Shown: positions 1-10,913 of the stretch, in pieces
Position numbering within the stretch: position 1 is the first letter of the stretch
Layout: the number at the start of each line of letters is the position of its first letter
Position numbers and translations under genes: made by a program
The notes under the pieces: generated by a model
Told to the model about the DNA's origin: nothing
Database searches by the model: none
The model's input: only the letters and a program-made list of their open reading frames with translations
Assembly: GCA_037447655.1 (NCBI GenBank)
Contig: JBBHKE010002393.1
Coordinates: forward strand, 145,578 to 209,577
Source of the DNA: Zygnema cylindricum
Taxonomy: Eukaryota > Streptophyta > Zygnematophyceae > Zygnematales > Zygnemataceae
Direction: 5' to 3'
Length of the DNA: 64,000 nucleotides

Positions 1-355
1 GGCCGTCCGATCAAAACATATTTTACACGGTTCAGATTCGCGTACATGCATGAATTGCTCCTTTTGGTTAGTCTGCTGTTAATTAGCGATTGCGTTAATG
101 TTTATATATCTTTGAAACCCGTTACGTGTATCGTTTCGATAACGCCTAAGTGGTTAAGACGTACGACTATATAGAAGTCCACAAACCTAGGTTCAAAATC
201 TAGACTTAGGCACCAATTTAGTAAAATATTCTCTACTATAAAATCTGCCACTTTCTAAATATGGCGGTAGCCATGGCGTGCCTTTGATCCTTACTCTCTT
301 TCTTTAAAGTAAAACAAAAATAGAGAAGTGAACTATTAATTACCTCTTTTCAACA
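1..355 (-). mobile_element. Truncated copia LTR (family B/C type) at window edge
   Basis: Sequence from the window start to the TTCAACA at 355 matches the LTRs of element B (for example 48560-48925 and 51610-51980): shared blocks include the GGCCGTCCGATCA start, the CATGGCGTGCCTTTG block and the AGTGAACTATTA..ACCTCTTTTCAACA end. On the minus strand it begins TGTTGAAAAGAGG, the position where the B LTR has an internal copy of that motif, so the outermost ~58 bp of the B-type LTR are absent or this is a variant end. It abuts element A in the middle of its pol gene. It is either a solo LTR or one end of an element that extends left of the window. A tRNA-like stretch lies on the plus strand at 144-215. 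Confidence 0.75.
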
Positions 356-1755
356 AATAGTTTGCATAAAGTGGCTTTCATAAGGTCCTAACTCATTATC
401 CAAGATGAAGACTCCCTCTTCCGAGCTCCCCTCATTTCCCTTATTTACCTCCATTGGAGTCGTACAACTATTTGTTTTATCCATTTGAAAATTTTCAAGC
501 ATATTTCCTATTGCTTGCTTTTAAGTTAGTCTTATCGATTTCTTCTCTCTATCCCTCTCTAATTGAATTCCCAAAATATACTGCCTCCTTCAAGTCTTTC
601 ATTTCAAATCTACTCTTTAGATCCTTTTTCAATCCATTCATTATCTCCATTGATTTACTCAACACAAGCAAATCGTCAACATAGATGGCAATGAAAATTA
701 TACCTTCCTCGTCCTCAAATAGATAGATGGAATGATCCGATCTAATTCGGATATATCCCAAACTTGTCAAAAACTCGTCCACCTTCTTGTTCCATTGGCT
801 TGGAGCTTGCTTTAGTCCATATAGAGACTTTATCAACCTACACACATTACTTTCTCTCCTTTTTTCACAAATCCTTCTAGTTGTCGCATGAAGATCTCTT
901 CTTCTAATTCTCCATGTAAGAAAGAGGTTTTGATGTCCATCTGGTGCACCTCCATGTCTTCCGCTGCCGCTAGACTAAGTACGATTCGGACGGAGGGAAA
1001 TCTAACAACCGGAGCAAAGGTCTCCTCATGATCGATTCCCTACTTCTGTGTGAACCCCTTTGCCACTAATCTGGCCTTATGTCGCTCGTTAGTGTTATCC
1101 GGATTGAGTTTCAACTTAAATACCCACTTACATCCTATCGGCTTTCTGTCCGGAGGACAATCTACCAACTCCCATGAGTTTGCTTCCATAATAGAAGTCA
1201 TCTCATCATTAATAGTTGTCATCCATCTACTACGTTCCAGGATATTAACTGCTTCCGAGTAAGTCTATGGTTCCCTCAAATGTGACAGCTTTGTTACCTT
1301 GTTGTTTACTTGTCTCTCTTAAAGTGTCTTGCTGCTTTCTCCTTCCTCTATCAAACTCTGACGCTAGAATGGAGGGTAATCTTGGATTTCTCCGAAAAAA
1401 TTAAACCTCTCCCCTATTCGTGGATTCCATCTCCGGACATTCATCGTCCATTTTCGGTCTTTCCTTGTTTTCTTCCTCGATTTAAACTAGAAGTTGTGAC
1501 TCTAAGAGAGGGTCACTCTCAATCAGTTTTTCTTCTTCTTGTGCAAGGTCAGGCTAAACCGGAGTTCGGTTAGAAGAATCTCAATCTAACTCACTTTCTG
1601 ATTCAATTCTAACTCTAACCCGTTTAGTGTATTTAAAGGGATCTATGAACTTTCCTTCATCCATGACTACCAAGTGTTTTACTAAAATTATGTTTTCTCT
1701 TCCGAGATCATAAACTCTAAATCCCTTTACATTTTAATCATACCCAAATAAGTAT
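356..1755 (-). pseudogene. Copia element A, reverse-transcriptase portion of pol (broken)
   Basis: Minus-strand Ty1/copia pol remnant, the 3' continuation of the gag-pol remnant at 11910-14236. Element D sits between the two parts. Conceptual translation shows the start of the RT domain (1040-1222: WELVDCPPDRKPIGCKWVFK) and the RT core (549-845: SLYGLKQAPSQWNKK and YVDDLLVLS, the catalytic YVDD). After FTQK there is a TAG (plus-strand 1040-1042) where relatives normally have Gln, and frameshifts separate the two blocks. The frame stops at 355, where an LTR is inserted; everything 3' of the RT connection domain (RNase H, 3' LTR) is missing from the window. A non-functional fossil; the closest relative here is F3 (53276-54187). 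Confidence 0.88.
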
Positions 1756-2751
1756 TGTTTTTCTACAACCACCGTTGCAGGAGGAGGACCAACAGTAGTA
1801 GTGGGAGTAGACATGGAAATGTGCAGAAGCTATCAAACGCCTACTCAACAGCCAACTTTCAACTTACAAAAAATATGACACAAAATGCCAAAATGCCTCA
1901 AATTTCTCACATTGATACAAAACAGAGTAAACTGACAATTCCCAAAATTGCAGCCCAAATGACTCAATAAACCATAAAATATGACTCCTGGAAGTTTTCC
2001 AAAATTGTCCTTAAAATGTCATAATCCAAAAATTGGATAGTACAAATTTGGCTAAGTCCTAAACTATATACTCACAGTGAGTATCTATAGGTCACACTAA
2101 TTCGGGTAACCGTGCTACAAGACTATCCTGACTTACGACAAAGTATCCAGCCTATAATTTACTGTACCTTCTGTACCTCCAAAACCTAATTATTATTTAA
2201 AAAGACCTAATTAATGAAACATTACTTTTTATTACACTAAACTACAAAACAATGTTTTCCAAATATTCTCAAATAGCAAACTGTACATAAAATGTTCTAG
2301 GCGCTTAGACAGTGATAGTCGCTAAAGTACAATAGATTGTGGTAGTGTATTACGAAGCACCTAAGTGCTTCGTCACTTGTGGTCCCACGTGAATCACGCT
2401 TGTGGTCCCAGGTGAATCGCGTCCGTTGGCGCAAATGTAATCAACGACCATAGCGTCGAACCATACCATGTATTTCCGAAATAACCAATTCAAATTTCGT
2501 TTGTCCGATCCGGTGAATCTAATCGTTTCCTATGTGACGCGTGTAACAGAATGTTGGCGCCACTCCGTAAAACTTGCATCATTAACTATCGTGGACGCGT
2601 GTCCCTACAAGTACAGCACACTTCTACTGTCTAATTGCTACTGTCACACTATTGAAGGTAAGTATTAAAACTATCATAGACAAAAATATTCTAAGTACTT
2701 TGTCTCCTCTCACAGCTCTATCTACTAAAATAAAGATTTCAAATTACAACA
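1756..2751 (-). repeat. 3' LTR of element D
   Basis: 996-bp LTR, the near-identical partner of 10914-11909. The minus strand starts TGTTGTAATTTGAAATC and ends AACA. It contains a perfect 9-bp-stem hairpin (ACGAAGCAC, loop CTAA, GTGCTTCGT) at 2352-2373, conserved in the partner LTR, and a CACGTG core at 2386-2391. No coding sequence is expected here; the small ORFs are incidental. Confidence 0.93.
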
Positions 2752-2753
2752 CT

Positions 2754-5621
2754 CCCCTAAATCTTTAGACTCAGTTACTCACTTAGTCCAATAGCCTCTT
2801 TGCAAAACTGCAACTTAGGAGCAGGAAGGGCTTTAGTTAACATGTCAGCCACCATCTCCTCATTTGGTAAATAACACAATTTAATCACTTTTGCAAGCAC
2901 TTTTGATCTGACAAAGTGAAGTCTAACATCCATGTGTTTGCTTTTGAAAATGATGACTGGGGTTAGAGGCAGTGGCAATGGCTGCTTGGTTGTCACACCA
3001 GATAGACTGAGGACTAGTTTGCATACACCACAGTTCTTATAAAATAGACTTAACCCATAAGAGCTCCTTGAGGGCAGAAGCTGCTGCCATGTATTCTGAC
3101 TCCATTGTTGATTGAGCTGTAACCTTTTGTAGTTTGATACTCCAACAGCAAGTTCCATCTTCAATCTTAGATCAAAACCGGTTGTAGATTTCCGGCTTAG
3201 CATGTCTCCATAGCTAGCGTCGCTCCATGTCTATTTTTTCACTTTTCCTCCTCCGAGTACAAGCTTAAGATTTTGAGTTCCTGCAAGATATCTCAACACC
3301 CTTTTTGCTTCTTCCCAGTCAACCTTTTTAGGTTTCTGCAGACTTCTACTCAAGATCCCCACAGCTGTTGCGATATCAAGTCTCGTACAGTTCATAAAAT
3401 ATATAAGACTTCTTACTTCCTATCTATATGGCTTTGAAGCCATAAACTCCTACTCCCCTGACTCTAGACTCTCACACACCATTATACTTGAATCTCAATC
3501 CCTCTCTTCCAATTTTTTGCTTGAATTTCATGGGAGTTATAGATCCCTTCACATTTTTCATTTCAAATCCTTCCAACATGTTACCTATTGCTTCTTTTTG
3601 AGTCAACATAATCAACATTTTGTTTCTGTCTCTTTTTACTTGTTTTCATAAGATATACTTGGCCTCATCGAGGTCTTTCATCTCAAACCTAGACCTTAAA
3701 GTCGCTTTAATGTGGTTTATTTCATCCATTAACTTACTTATTAATAATAAGTCTTCCACATATACAGCAATGTATAGTATCCCATCCTCCCCTTCTAAGA
3801 CATATACAGAAAAAATCTGAGCAAATTCTCTTGAATCCTAGCCCAGTCAAAAACGCATCTAACTTCAAATTCCACTGACTCGGGGCTTGTTTTAACCCAT
3901 ACAAAGATTTCATCAATTTACACACTAATTCTTCCTTTCCCTTTTCAACATACATTTAAGGTTGTTTTATATAAATGGTTTCTTCTAACTCTCCATGCAA
4001 AAAGGTCGTTTTAACATCCTTTTGATGTATTTCTATATTCTCTATAACCGCTAGACTTAGCAAAATTTTGACAGTGGGAAATATGACAACAGGAGAGAAG
4101 AATTCTTCAAAGTCAATACCTTTTTTTTGATGTTACCCTTTGGCCACTAGTCTAGCCTTATACCTTTCAATGGTGTTGTACGGTTCAGCTTCACCTTGAA
4201 TACCCATTTGCTACTGATGGCTTTTCTACCCGGAGGAAGATCCAGCAGCTCCCATGTCTGTGCCTCTATAATAGACTTCATTTCATCGTTTGCCGCCTCG
4301 ATCCACTGATTTCTCTCAGGTGATGAGAATGCCTCCTGGATCTTTAGAGGATCCTCTGTAGTTGCACAAAAAGCAAAGTGAGAGCTACTTTGCAGATGGC
4401 TGCTATATCTCTTTCCCCCCGGAAATTCAGAGGTTGAAATTGTCGGCAACCTCTGATTTTTCGGTTTTGTTTGAACCGTAACTTGAGCTGGTACTGATTG
4501 TGTTGCAGCTCCTTTTGCCAGAGTTGTAGCTTGTGGTGAAGCATCCTGTGAAGGCACCAGAGGACGTGAAAGAAGAGGTGTCCCACTTGCCGGTGGAAAG
4601 TAGACTCGTTGCTTATGGTGAAAAATGGCATATTCATGTTTTTTTTTTGCCGATTGATCTGGCACTCTAAAACGGTCAACCGAATCCTGTTCTTCTTTAA
4701 TCTCGATATTCCTAGAGATAATCACTTTCTGTTTCTCAAATAAAAAAACTATATATCCTTTCGCATTGTCATCATACCCCATGAAAATCCAAGGTAGGCC
4801 TTTAGCCTCCATTTTCCATCTATCCTGTGAAGTATCTAAAATAAAACACTTGCTGCCAAAGATCTTAAAGTGACTAACATCAGGTTTTTCTCCTCTCCAA
4901 AGCTCATAAGGTGTATTGCTAACAGATCTAGAAGCAATTCTATTATTAATATAAACAACACAGTTAAGTAATTCAGCCCAGAATTTCAAATCTAGCCCTT
5001 TATCTGCAAGCATGGACCGAGCACTCTTTGTAACTGTCCTATTTAATCTCTCAGAAAAAACACCATTTTGTTCCGGTGTATATAGAATTGTAAGATTGTG
5101 ACTAATAACTTCCTGAAGGAGAAATTCTTTGAATTCCTTTGAGGCGTATTCTCCCCCGTTGTCGATCTCAGTGCCAATATTGGAACTTAATGAACCTTTT
5201 CCGCCCACGCTTTGTAGTGTTTGAAGTGAGTAAACACTTCACTTTTATGTTGCATGAAGTAAAATTTGGTGTACCTCCAATAGTCATATGTAACTGTGAC
5301 CATATAGTGGACGCCTCCAGCCGAAGCCACTTGTGAACGACCGAAAACATCATAATGTATTAGCTGCAGAAATATTTACGATCTGTGGTTTGTTTCTTGT
5401 GGAAATGGCAATCTATGGATCTTGCTAAGTGAACAACCATCACAAGATTTTATAGGATGTGAGATGAGAGAAACTCTATCAGCTTTTTCCGAATTCACCA
5501 TTTTTTTTAGATTATCATAATTCATGTGTTGTAATCTTTTATGCCTCAACTCATTATCAGATTGGATACTGGAGTAAAGAACATCATTTTCCTTATATTC
5601 AATTATGTCCATCCGGTACAT
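2754..5621 (-). pseudogene. Copia element D pol: integrase, RT, RNase H
   Basis: Reading on the minus strand from 5621 down. The integrase zinc-binding domain has HKRLQHMNYDNLKK followed by CDGC (5376-5621). The integrase core and C-terminus occupy 4147-5208, with the second catalytic Asp in DNGGEY and the TPEQNG...ERLNRT motif holding the catalytic Glu. The start of RT is EAFSSPERNQWIEAANDEMK..WVFKVKLN. The RT core is at 3734-3955 (SLYGLKQAPSQWN). The RNase H end is at 2775-3203 (KHMDVRLHFVR, NEEMVADMLTKALP). These activities would copy and integrate the element RNA in cytoplasmic particles and the nucleus. Frameshifts after about 4147, a degraded YVDD box and an RNase H frameshift show it is dead. 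Confidence 0.9.
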
Positions 5622-6647
5622 TTTGCTAGCATCTGTAGTTCCTGTTACTGCGACTTTTCCTTTCTTGCTAACAACCTGTCTACCTCATTTCAAAATGACT
5701 TCAAAGACTTTGCTTTCCACTAGAGATATAGAGAAAAGATTCTTTTTAAAGTTCGGGACATACAAAATATTGTGAAGAGTTCTCTCTACTGACTTTCCCC
5801 TCACATCTACCATTAAAGATACATCACCCTGAGCTCCGGTTTGACCATTCATCCCACAAGCATAGTATATACTCTTTGGAGGCGTTTGTTGCAGATTCGT
5901 AAAAGCCGCCTAGTTCCAACACATGTGGGCCGATGCTCTCGTGTCCAGGATCCATCCTGCATCCTTGGAACCCTCCATTGCTGCCGCAATAGCAAATAAC
6001 TCCGCTTTTTCTTGCTCATTGAAGCTCAAAGACTCATCACATCAGTTGTAGAAGCTGAAAATAGAGCATTTCCACGAGTAGGATTGCCAGAAAAACCTCT
6101 GTGATATTCGCTTTGCTGACAACCCGGCCTGTATAAACTTGTCTCATTAGCCTTTTCAGCTTAGGACAATACTTGTATGCATGACCCTTCTCAGAACAAT
6201 ATAAACAAGTTGTAGAAGATTGTCTTTATGGCCTCTAATTAAATTGATTAAACTGATTCGATTCTGTTTAAACTGATTCCTATTCTAATTAAACTGAGCT
6301 CTTTTGTCAAAGTTTGTTGCAAAAGCTTCAACCTTTCGTTCTCCTTCAAGGAATTTAATATTAGACTCTTCCTCCAATTTAACATTATATGCTAATTGAA
6401 ACGACCAACTAGCTTTATCATGACTCTTTAACTGAGCAAACACACCTTTCATGCGACTAAGTAGTCCTCTAATAAGCAAAGTTGCATATTGAAACTCATG
6501 AAATGACCCCCCCAGTAGAAGAGTGTGCATCAATAAGTGCACGAAAGTTTTCACAATACTCGACTATAGTTCCCCCCGATTATTTGTACCCCCAAAATTT
6601 TCAAGCCACTAAGAGCTCCAAATCTCTTTCTCCTTCTTCATTTTCAG
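5622..6647 (-). pseudogene. Copia element D gag C-terminal half and protease region
   Basis: Minus-strand gag/protease segment, split from the gag N-terminus (10699-10913) by element C. An intact nucleocapsid zinc knuckle (CLYCSEKGHAYKYC, CX2CX4HX4C) lies at 6166-6207. Upstream (6285-6554) is the helical gag region ending in SNIKFLEGERKVEAFATNFD. The protease area at about 5900-6000 is recognisable only weakly (GSKDAGWILDTRASAHMCW-like, shifted frames). Translation is broken by several stops. In relatives this block gives the capsid and RNA-packaging function. Confidence 0.75.
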
Positions 6648-7718
6648 TGTTAAAATGTGTGTATTTTCTAGGTCTGTATTTGTCTATGTTGAAAAGAAGT
6701 AATTAATATTTACTTCTTAATTTAGACGCTAGAGTGATGAGAGAGAGAGAGAGTCACCATGCTACCGCAATAGTCAGTAAGAAACAAGCAGTCAGATTGA
6801 TAGATTACCAAAAGTTGCCCTAAACAAAATTTGAACTAAGGTCTACAGAGTACTTCAACATATGTCTTAACCATTAATGCGTTAGCGAAACAATACACGT
6901 TTGTGGTTGGGCGATTAATTAAAGTGTCACGCAAACGTCACTTTCACTTAAACAGACCAAAATTGACGAAACGACATCATAGTCAAACGGCGCTCGCAAA
7001 CGCAAATCTAGCTTTGTAAAATATTTGATCGGATGGACGACTTCGCCCCCGCCAAACCCCAATGAATCTTTGGCGGCTTTTGGTAATAGCTGCGCGCTGT
7101 GCCACGTGGCGCCACATCATTGGATGTCAAAAAGGATGGGAGGAGGAACGATGGCTCCCATGTTGACAAATGTCAACCAGAAGGCCATGTTGTACAATGG
7201 TCGTACAAGAAGTTCAATCGGCCACTGTACCTTCTTGTACTATATACTCTTTTGATTGGCCGAGGGTAGAGAAGTAGGTAGTTGTGAGTAGGAGTTAAGG
7301 GATTTAAAGTGTTTGAGGCGCCTCTTTCAAGGTGACCTTTTGTATTTATAGTCCATCTTTGGCCAGCCATAACAAACTACTCAAGGGAGCAAATTCATTA
7401 ATTCTTTTTGCTACAGACTCAGAGGAGTTGAAGCTACACAGAGATGTAGTCGGTCAAAGTTTTTGCTTGCCAGGGTGGCGGCATTTCTCAAGGAAATTCA
7501 AAGTGGGGAATGATGTCCAAAACACATGTTCAAGCTTTGCATTCTGTGGTGAAACTGAGCACACAGAAAGTGTTATTTCACAGGGGTGAAGCTGTATACG
7601 AGTTCTGACTATCAAGGTGTTAGTCATTTGGGTTTGTATAAACTTGGATTCGACACTATCTAGATAAGCTTATTTAGGTCTGCGATTTCTGTGGAGAAAT
7701 GGAACCCATAGAATTTCA
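6648..7718 (+). repeat. 5' LTR of element C
   Basis: 1071 bp, partner of 9628-10698. It contains a G-box CCACGTGG at 7102-7109 within the block GTGCCACGTGGCGCCACATC, TATA-like TATATACT near 7241 and TATTTATAG near 7338. On the minus strand it carries a tRNA-like A-box/B-box pair (TTAATGGTTAAGAC, GTTCAAAT) around 6825-6885. The last 20 nt contain the gag start codon (7699-7701). Confidence 0.92.
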
Positions 7719-9524
7719 GGTTATGGGCCCACCATTTAGGGTGCCTATGTTTGATGGAACATAGTTCACTTACTGGGAAATGACGATGGAGGGATTTCTT
7801 TTCGAAAGCACTTATGGGGAATTGTTTCTGGACAAGTGAGATGTCCGCCACCGGGCTTTGGTGGAACTCACTATGGAGATTTAACTGGGGCTTCCAAGAA
7901 AACCAAATGAAGTTCAGATTCAACGAAAGGTGAAAGGGAAATTATTGCCATGGAAGAGGGAAAAAGGGAGAAGGGTAAAGAAACACCTATGGTGAGGGGA
8001 GTTAGGCTCTCTCCTACGGTTCCACTTGTAGGGGTTATAGCTAAACCAAAAACAGAAGAAAATGACGATAAAATTTTGGAGTACAAAATAACTATAGCAA
8101 AACATCTCATACTTACAAAACGTGTCTAAGTCCATAGCTATCACTCTTATAAACCTAACCAAGTCTTCAAAATTCTGGGAAACACTAATTCGGATTTAGA
8201 AGAGTGAGACTATATAGAGGCACCAGTTAATAAAACAGGAAATAGAGGCCTATGTTTATAAAGGCGGTAGCAGGGTAGAGTTTTGCAATGATATTGCTGC
8301 GTTATATGTTGAGTTTGCTAGTGCATGATATATAGAATATGAGGTGAGAAAGATTAACACACTAATCATGAAACTCCCAAATGAGTAGGAAAGCATCATT
8401 AACCGTATTTAGGAAATGGACTACTCCTCATGGACTTGGAGCATTACCATGGGGATGATTCTTGTGAGGGAAAGAACTTTAGAGCTTCGTAAGGGAAGTG
8501 ACACGGTGAATGCACTGACAGCTGGTGGTGACTGGCGCAAGCGTGATGAGAGGAATGGTGGCTATTGGCGAAAGCGTGATCAAAAGAAGAAAGAAAAAGA
8601 TAAGCCTTATCGGAATTTTGGTGGAAAGAGAGGAAGAGGAAAAGAAAGGGGAGCTTCGAAAAGAGGGGTTTATTCCTTTTGTAGGGAACCAGGTCACTAT
8701 ATGGCCGAATGCCCTAGTTTAGAAGAAATTAGAAGTTGAAATGTGAATGAGGAGGAAGAAGGGGAAGAGGAGAAAGACAATGAAGAAATTTTGGAGCTTT
8801 TTCACATCGGTAGAATGGAGAAGAGAGAAATGTACACAAAAATTCCACAAAAGCAACAGTGCGCTTTTGGAGGTATAAAAGAGGTAAAGAGAAAGGAGGT
8901 ACCTGAAAAAGGTAAAAATAATGAGGATATTTTCATAGATATTTTGGTGACAGAAAACTGGTTGAAAGAGGAGACTTCAATGGATTATATGGAAAGGGGA
9001 GAAGGAAATCTAGAGGGGGCTCCAAAGGATAGGGGAGAATAGGAATATATAATGAAAGGTTTAGGGGAGGAGAAGTATTTTGTAAGATTCAAATAGAAAG
9101 TGATAGTGGAAGGAATTCCATGGGAGAGAGTGAGGGAAGTTCAAAAAATAGGGTAAGTATCATGTACAAATACACGAGTACGGAAAATGTATATTTTATG
9201 AGGAACTTAGTGGGGACTCGTGATTTTAAGATAAATTTCGGGGGTAATGGATTTGACATCACTAATGCGAGTGATGCCAATTATGAAGGTGTGCATGTAA
9301 AAGGGTTAGCATCATCGTATGTGTTGCAGGTTGGGGATGGGGCTTCCTGTTTGAAATGCAAGTGGGAATCTAGATTTTGCTCGGATCAAAAAGAAATGAG
9401 GTGGATAAAATCCTTGCTCCAAAAGCCCGGATTTATGAAAAATGGCATGCAAAATAACATGTGTGATGCATTTATTATTTCGGTTCATCTAATACACTGT
9501 TTCAAATACGAGGTATTCACTTAA
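7699..9524 (+). pseudogene. Element C gag fused to RNase H remnant (broken)
   Basis: The frame starts at ATG 7699 inside the LTR (MEPIEFQVMGPP) and crosses the primer site. The gag N-terminus (VPMFDGT..FTYWE) is followed by many stops and shifts to about 8400. Better-preserved blocks are 8416-8739, with a zinc knuckle FCREPGHYMAEC whose first Cys has become Tyr, then acidic linker 8743-9042 ending in the CAFGGIKE motif that normally precedes protease. At 9190-9524 (NLVGTRDFKINFGGNGFDIT...EMRWIKSLL) it resembles the RNase H domain of F3 (LIGTRDLWLHLGGENADIT...ELMWVKSLL) but lacks the central catalytic stretch. A TAG at 8215-8217 replaces a conserved Gln. Not functional. Confidence 0.85.
7719..7733 (+). 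other. Primer-binding site of element C (initiator-Met tRNA, anticodon region)
   Basis: GGTTATGGGCCCACC directly follows the 5' LTR end (GAATTTCA). Established knowledge: Drosophila copia and related Ty1/copia elements prime from an internal half of initiator-Met tRNA with GGTTATGGGCCCA. The sequence complements the conserved anticodon arm of eukaryotic initiator tRNA. It lies inside the gag reading frame and encodes VMGPP. Confidence 0.85.
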
Positions 9525-9627
9525 AGTTTTATGAGGGGTAAAGAAAAAAGAAAAAGAAAAAAATATATAATTGTGTTTTGTTATTAAGAGTGAGGTGAAA
9601 TAGAGGTAGACTAGAAAATAAGGGGAA

Positions 9628-10698
9628 TGTTAAAATGTGTGTATTTTCTAGGTCTCTGTTTGTCTATGTTGAAAAGACGTAATTAATATTCAATTTTTAA
9701 TTTAGACTCAAGAGTGAAAAGTAAGAGAGAGTCACCATGGCTGCCATCATAGTTAGTAAGAAACAAGCAGTCAGATTGATAGTTTACCAAAAGTTGTCAG
9801 AAACAGGATTTGAACTTGGGTCTACGAAGTACTTCAACATATGTCTTAACCATTAATGCGTTAACGAAACGATACACGTTTGTGATTCGAAGATTAATTA
9901 AGGTGTCACGCAAACGTCACTTTCACTTAAACAGACCAAAATTGACGAAACGGCATCATAGTCAAACGGCGCTCGCAGACGCGAATCTAACCGTGTAAAA
10001 TACATGATCGGATAGACGACGTCGCCCCCGCCAAACCCAAATGAATCTTTGGCGGCTTTCGGTAATAGCGACGCGTTGTGCCACGTGGCGCCACATCATT
10101 GGACGTCGGAAAGGATGGGAGGAGGAACGATGGCTCCCTTGTTGACAAGTGTCTAACCACAAGGCCATGTTGTACAATGGCCGTACAAGAAGTGCAATCG
10201 GCCACTGTACCTTCTTGTACTATACACTCTTTTGATTGGTTGAAGGTAGAGTAGTAGGTAGTTGTGAGTGGGAGCTAAGGGACTTAGCGTGTTTGAGGCG
10301 CCTCTCTCCATGTGACCTTTTGTATTTATAGGCCATCTTTGGCCAGCCATAACAAACTGCTCAAAGGAGCAAATTTAGTGATTTTTTTTGCTGCAAACTC
10401 AAAGGAGTCGAAGCTACACAGGGGTGTAGTTGGTCCTAGTTTTTTCTTGCCAAGGTGGCGGCATTTCTAAGGGAAATTCAAAGTGGGGAATGATGTCCAA
10501 AACACATGTTCAAGCTTTGCATTCCGTGGTGAAACTGAGCACACAGAAAGTCTTCTTTCAGATGGGTGAAGTTGTTTACGACTTTTGACTATCAAGGTGT
10601 CAGTCATTTGTGTTTGTATAAAATTGGAGTTGGCACTATCTAGATAAGCTTCTTTAGGTCTGCGCTTTCTGTGGGGATATGGAACCCATAGAATTTCA
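9628..10698 (+). repeat. 3' LTR of element C
   Basis: 1071 bp, same ends as 6648-7718 but with scattered substitutions, so the insertion is not recent. G-box at 10081-10088. The ATGGAACCC that starts gag in the 5' LTR is present here too (10679-10687), followed by GAATTTCA and then host sequence rather than the primer site. This proves that the gag ATG lies within the LTR. Confidence 0.92.
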
Positions 10699-10913
10699 TT
10701 CAAGCAAGACATGACCATATTATCTGAAATAGAAAAAAGTAGATTGTTCCTTGCTATTGAATTCTTTTTCGCCAAACTTGGATCTGTTTCATCAAGGGAG
10801 CCATCCAAGACCCTCAATAAGTCAGCAGTTTCAAACGACGATTCAACCATCGCCACCTAGTACGCATACTTTTGGCCATTGAATATATGAATTCTTGACA
10901 AAGGCCCATAACA
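10699..10913 (-). pseudogene. Element D gag N-terminal part and primer site
   Basis: Minus-strand gag N-terminal region of element D, separated from its continuation at 6647 by element C. The long frame at 10467-10856 runs out of this region (ETADLLRVLDGSLDETDPSL..) into the C LTR, so only 10699-10856 is D sequence. It is helical and unlike gag of families A/B/C/F. The primer site (minus strand TGTTATGGGCC, 10903-10913) adjoins the 5' LTR at 10914. Confidence 0.75.

Larger units (their letters stand above)
6648..10698 (+). mobile_element. Non-autonomous copia retrotransposon C (gag + RNase H remnant)
   Basis: Complete LTR element with 1071-bp LTRs at 6648-7718 and 9628-10698 (both TGTTAAAATG...GAATTTCA). 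Flanking pentamers TTCAG (6643-6647) and TTCAA (10699-10703) are a 4/5 target duplication. A polypurine tract (AATAAGGGGAA) ends at 9627. The internal region is only 1.9 kb: gag, then an acidic linker, then a short RNase H remnant. Integrase, RT and most of protease are absent. Element B (48131-52032) has the same internal structure, so the deletion predates both copies. C is inserted in the gag of element D. Confidence 0.92.

Noticed and set aside
144-215. A functional tRNA gene
   Set aside because: D-arm is not formed, there is an extra base between the T-stem and acceptor, and related LTR copies do not keep the acceptor pairing; recorded only as tRNA-like.
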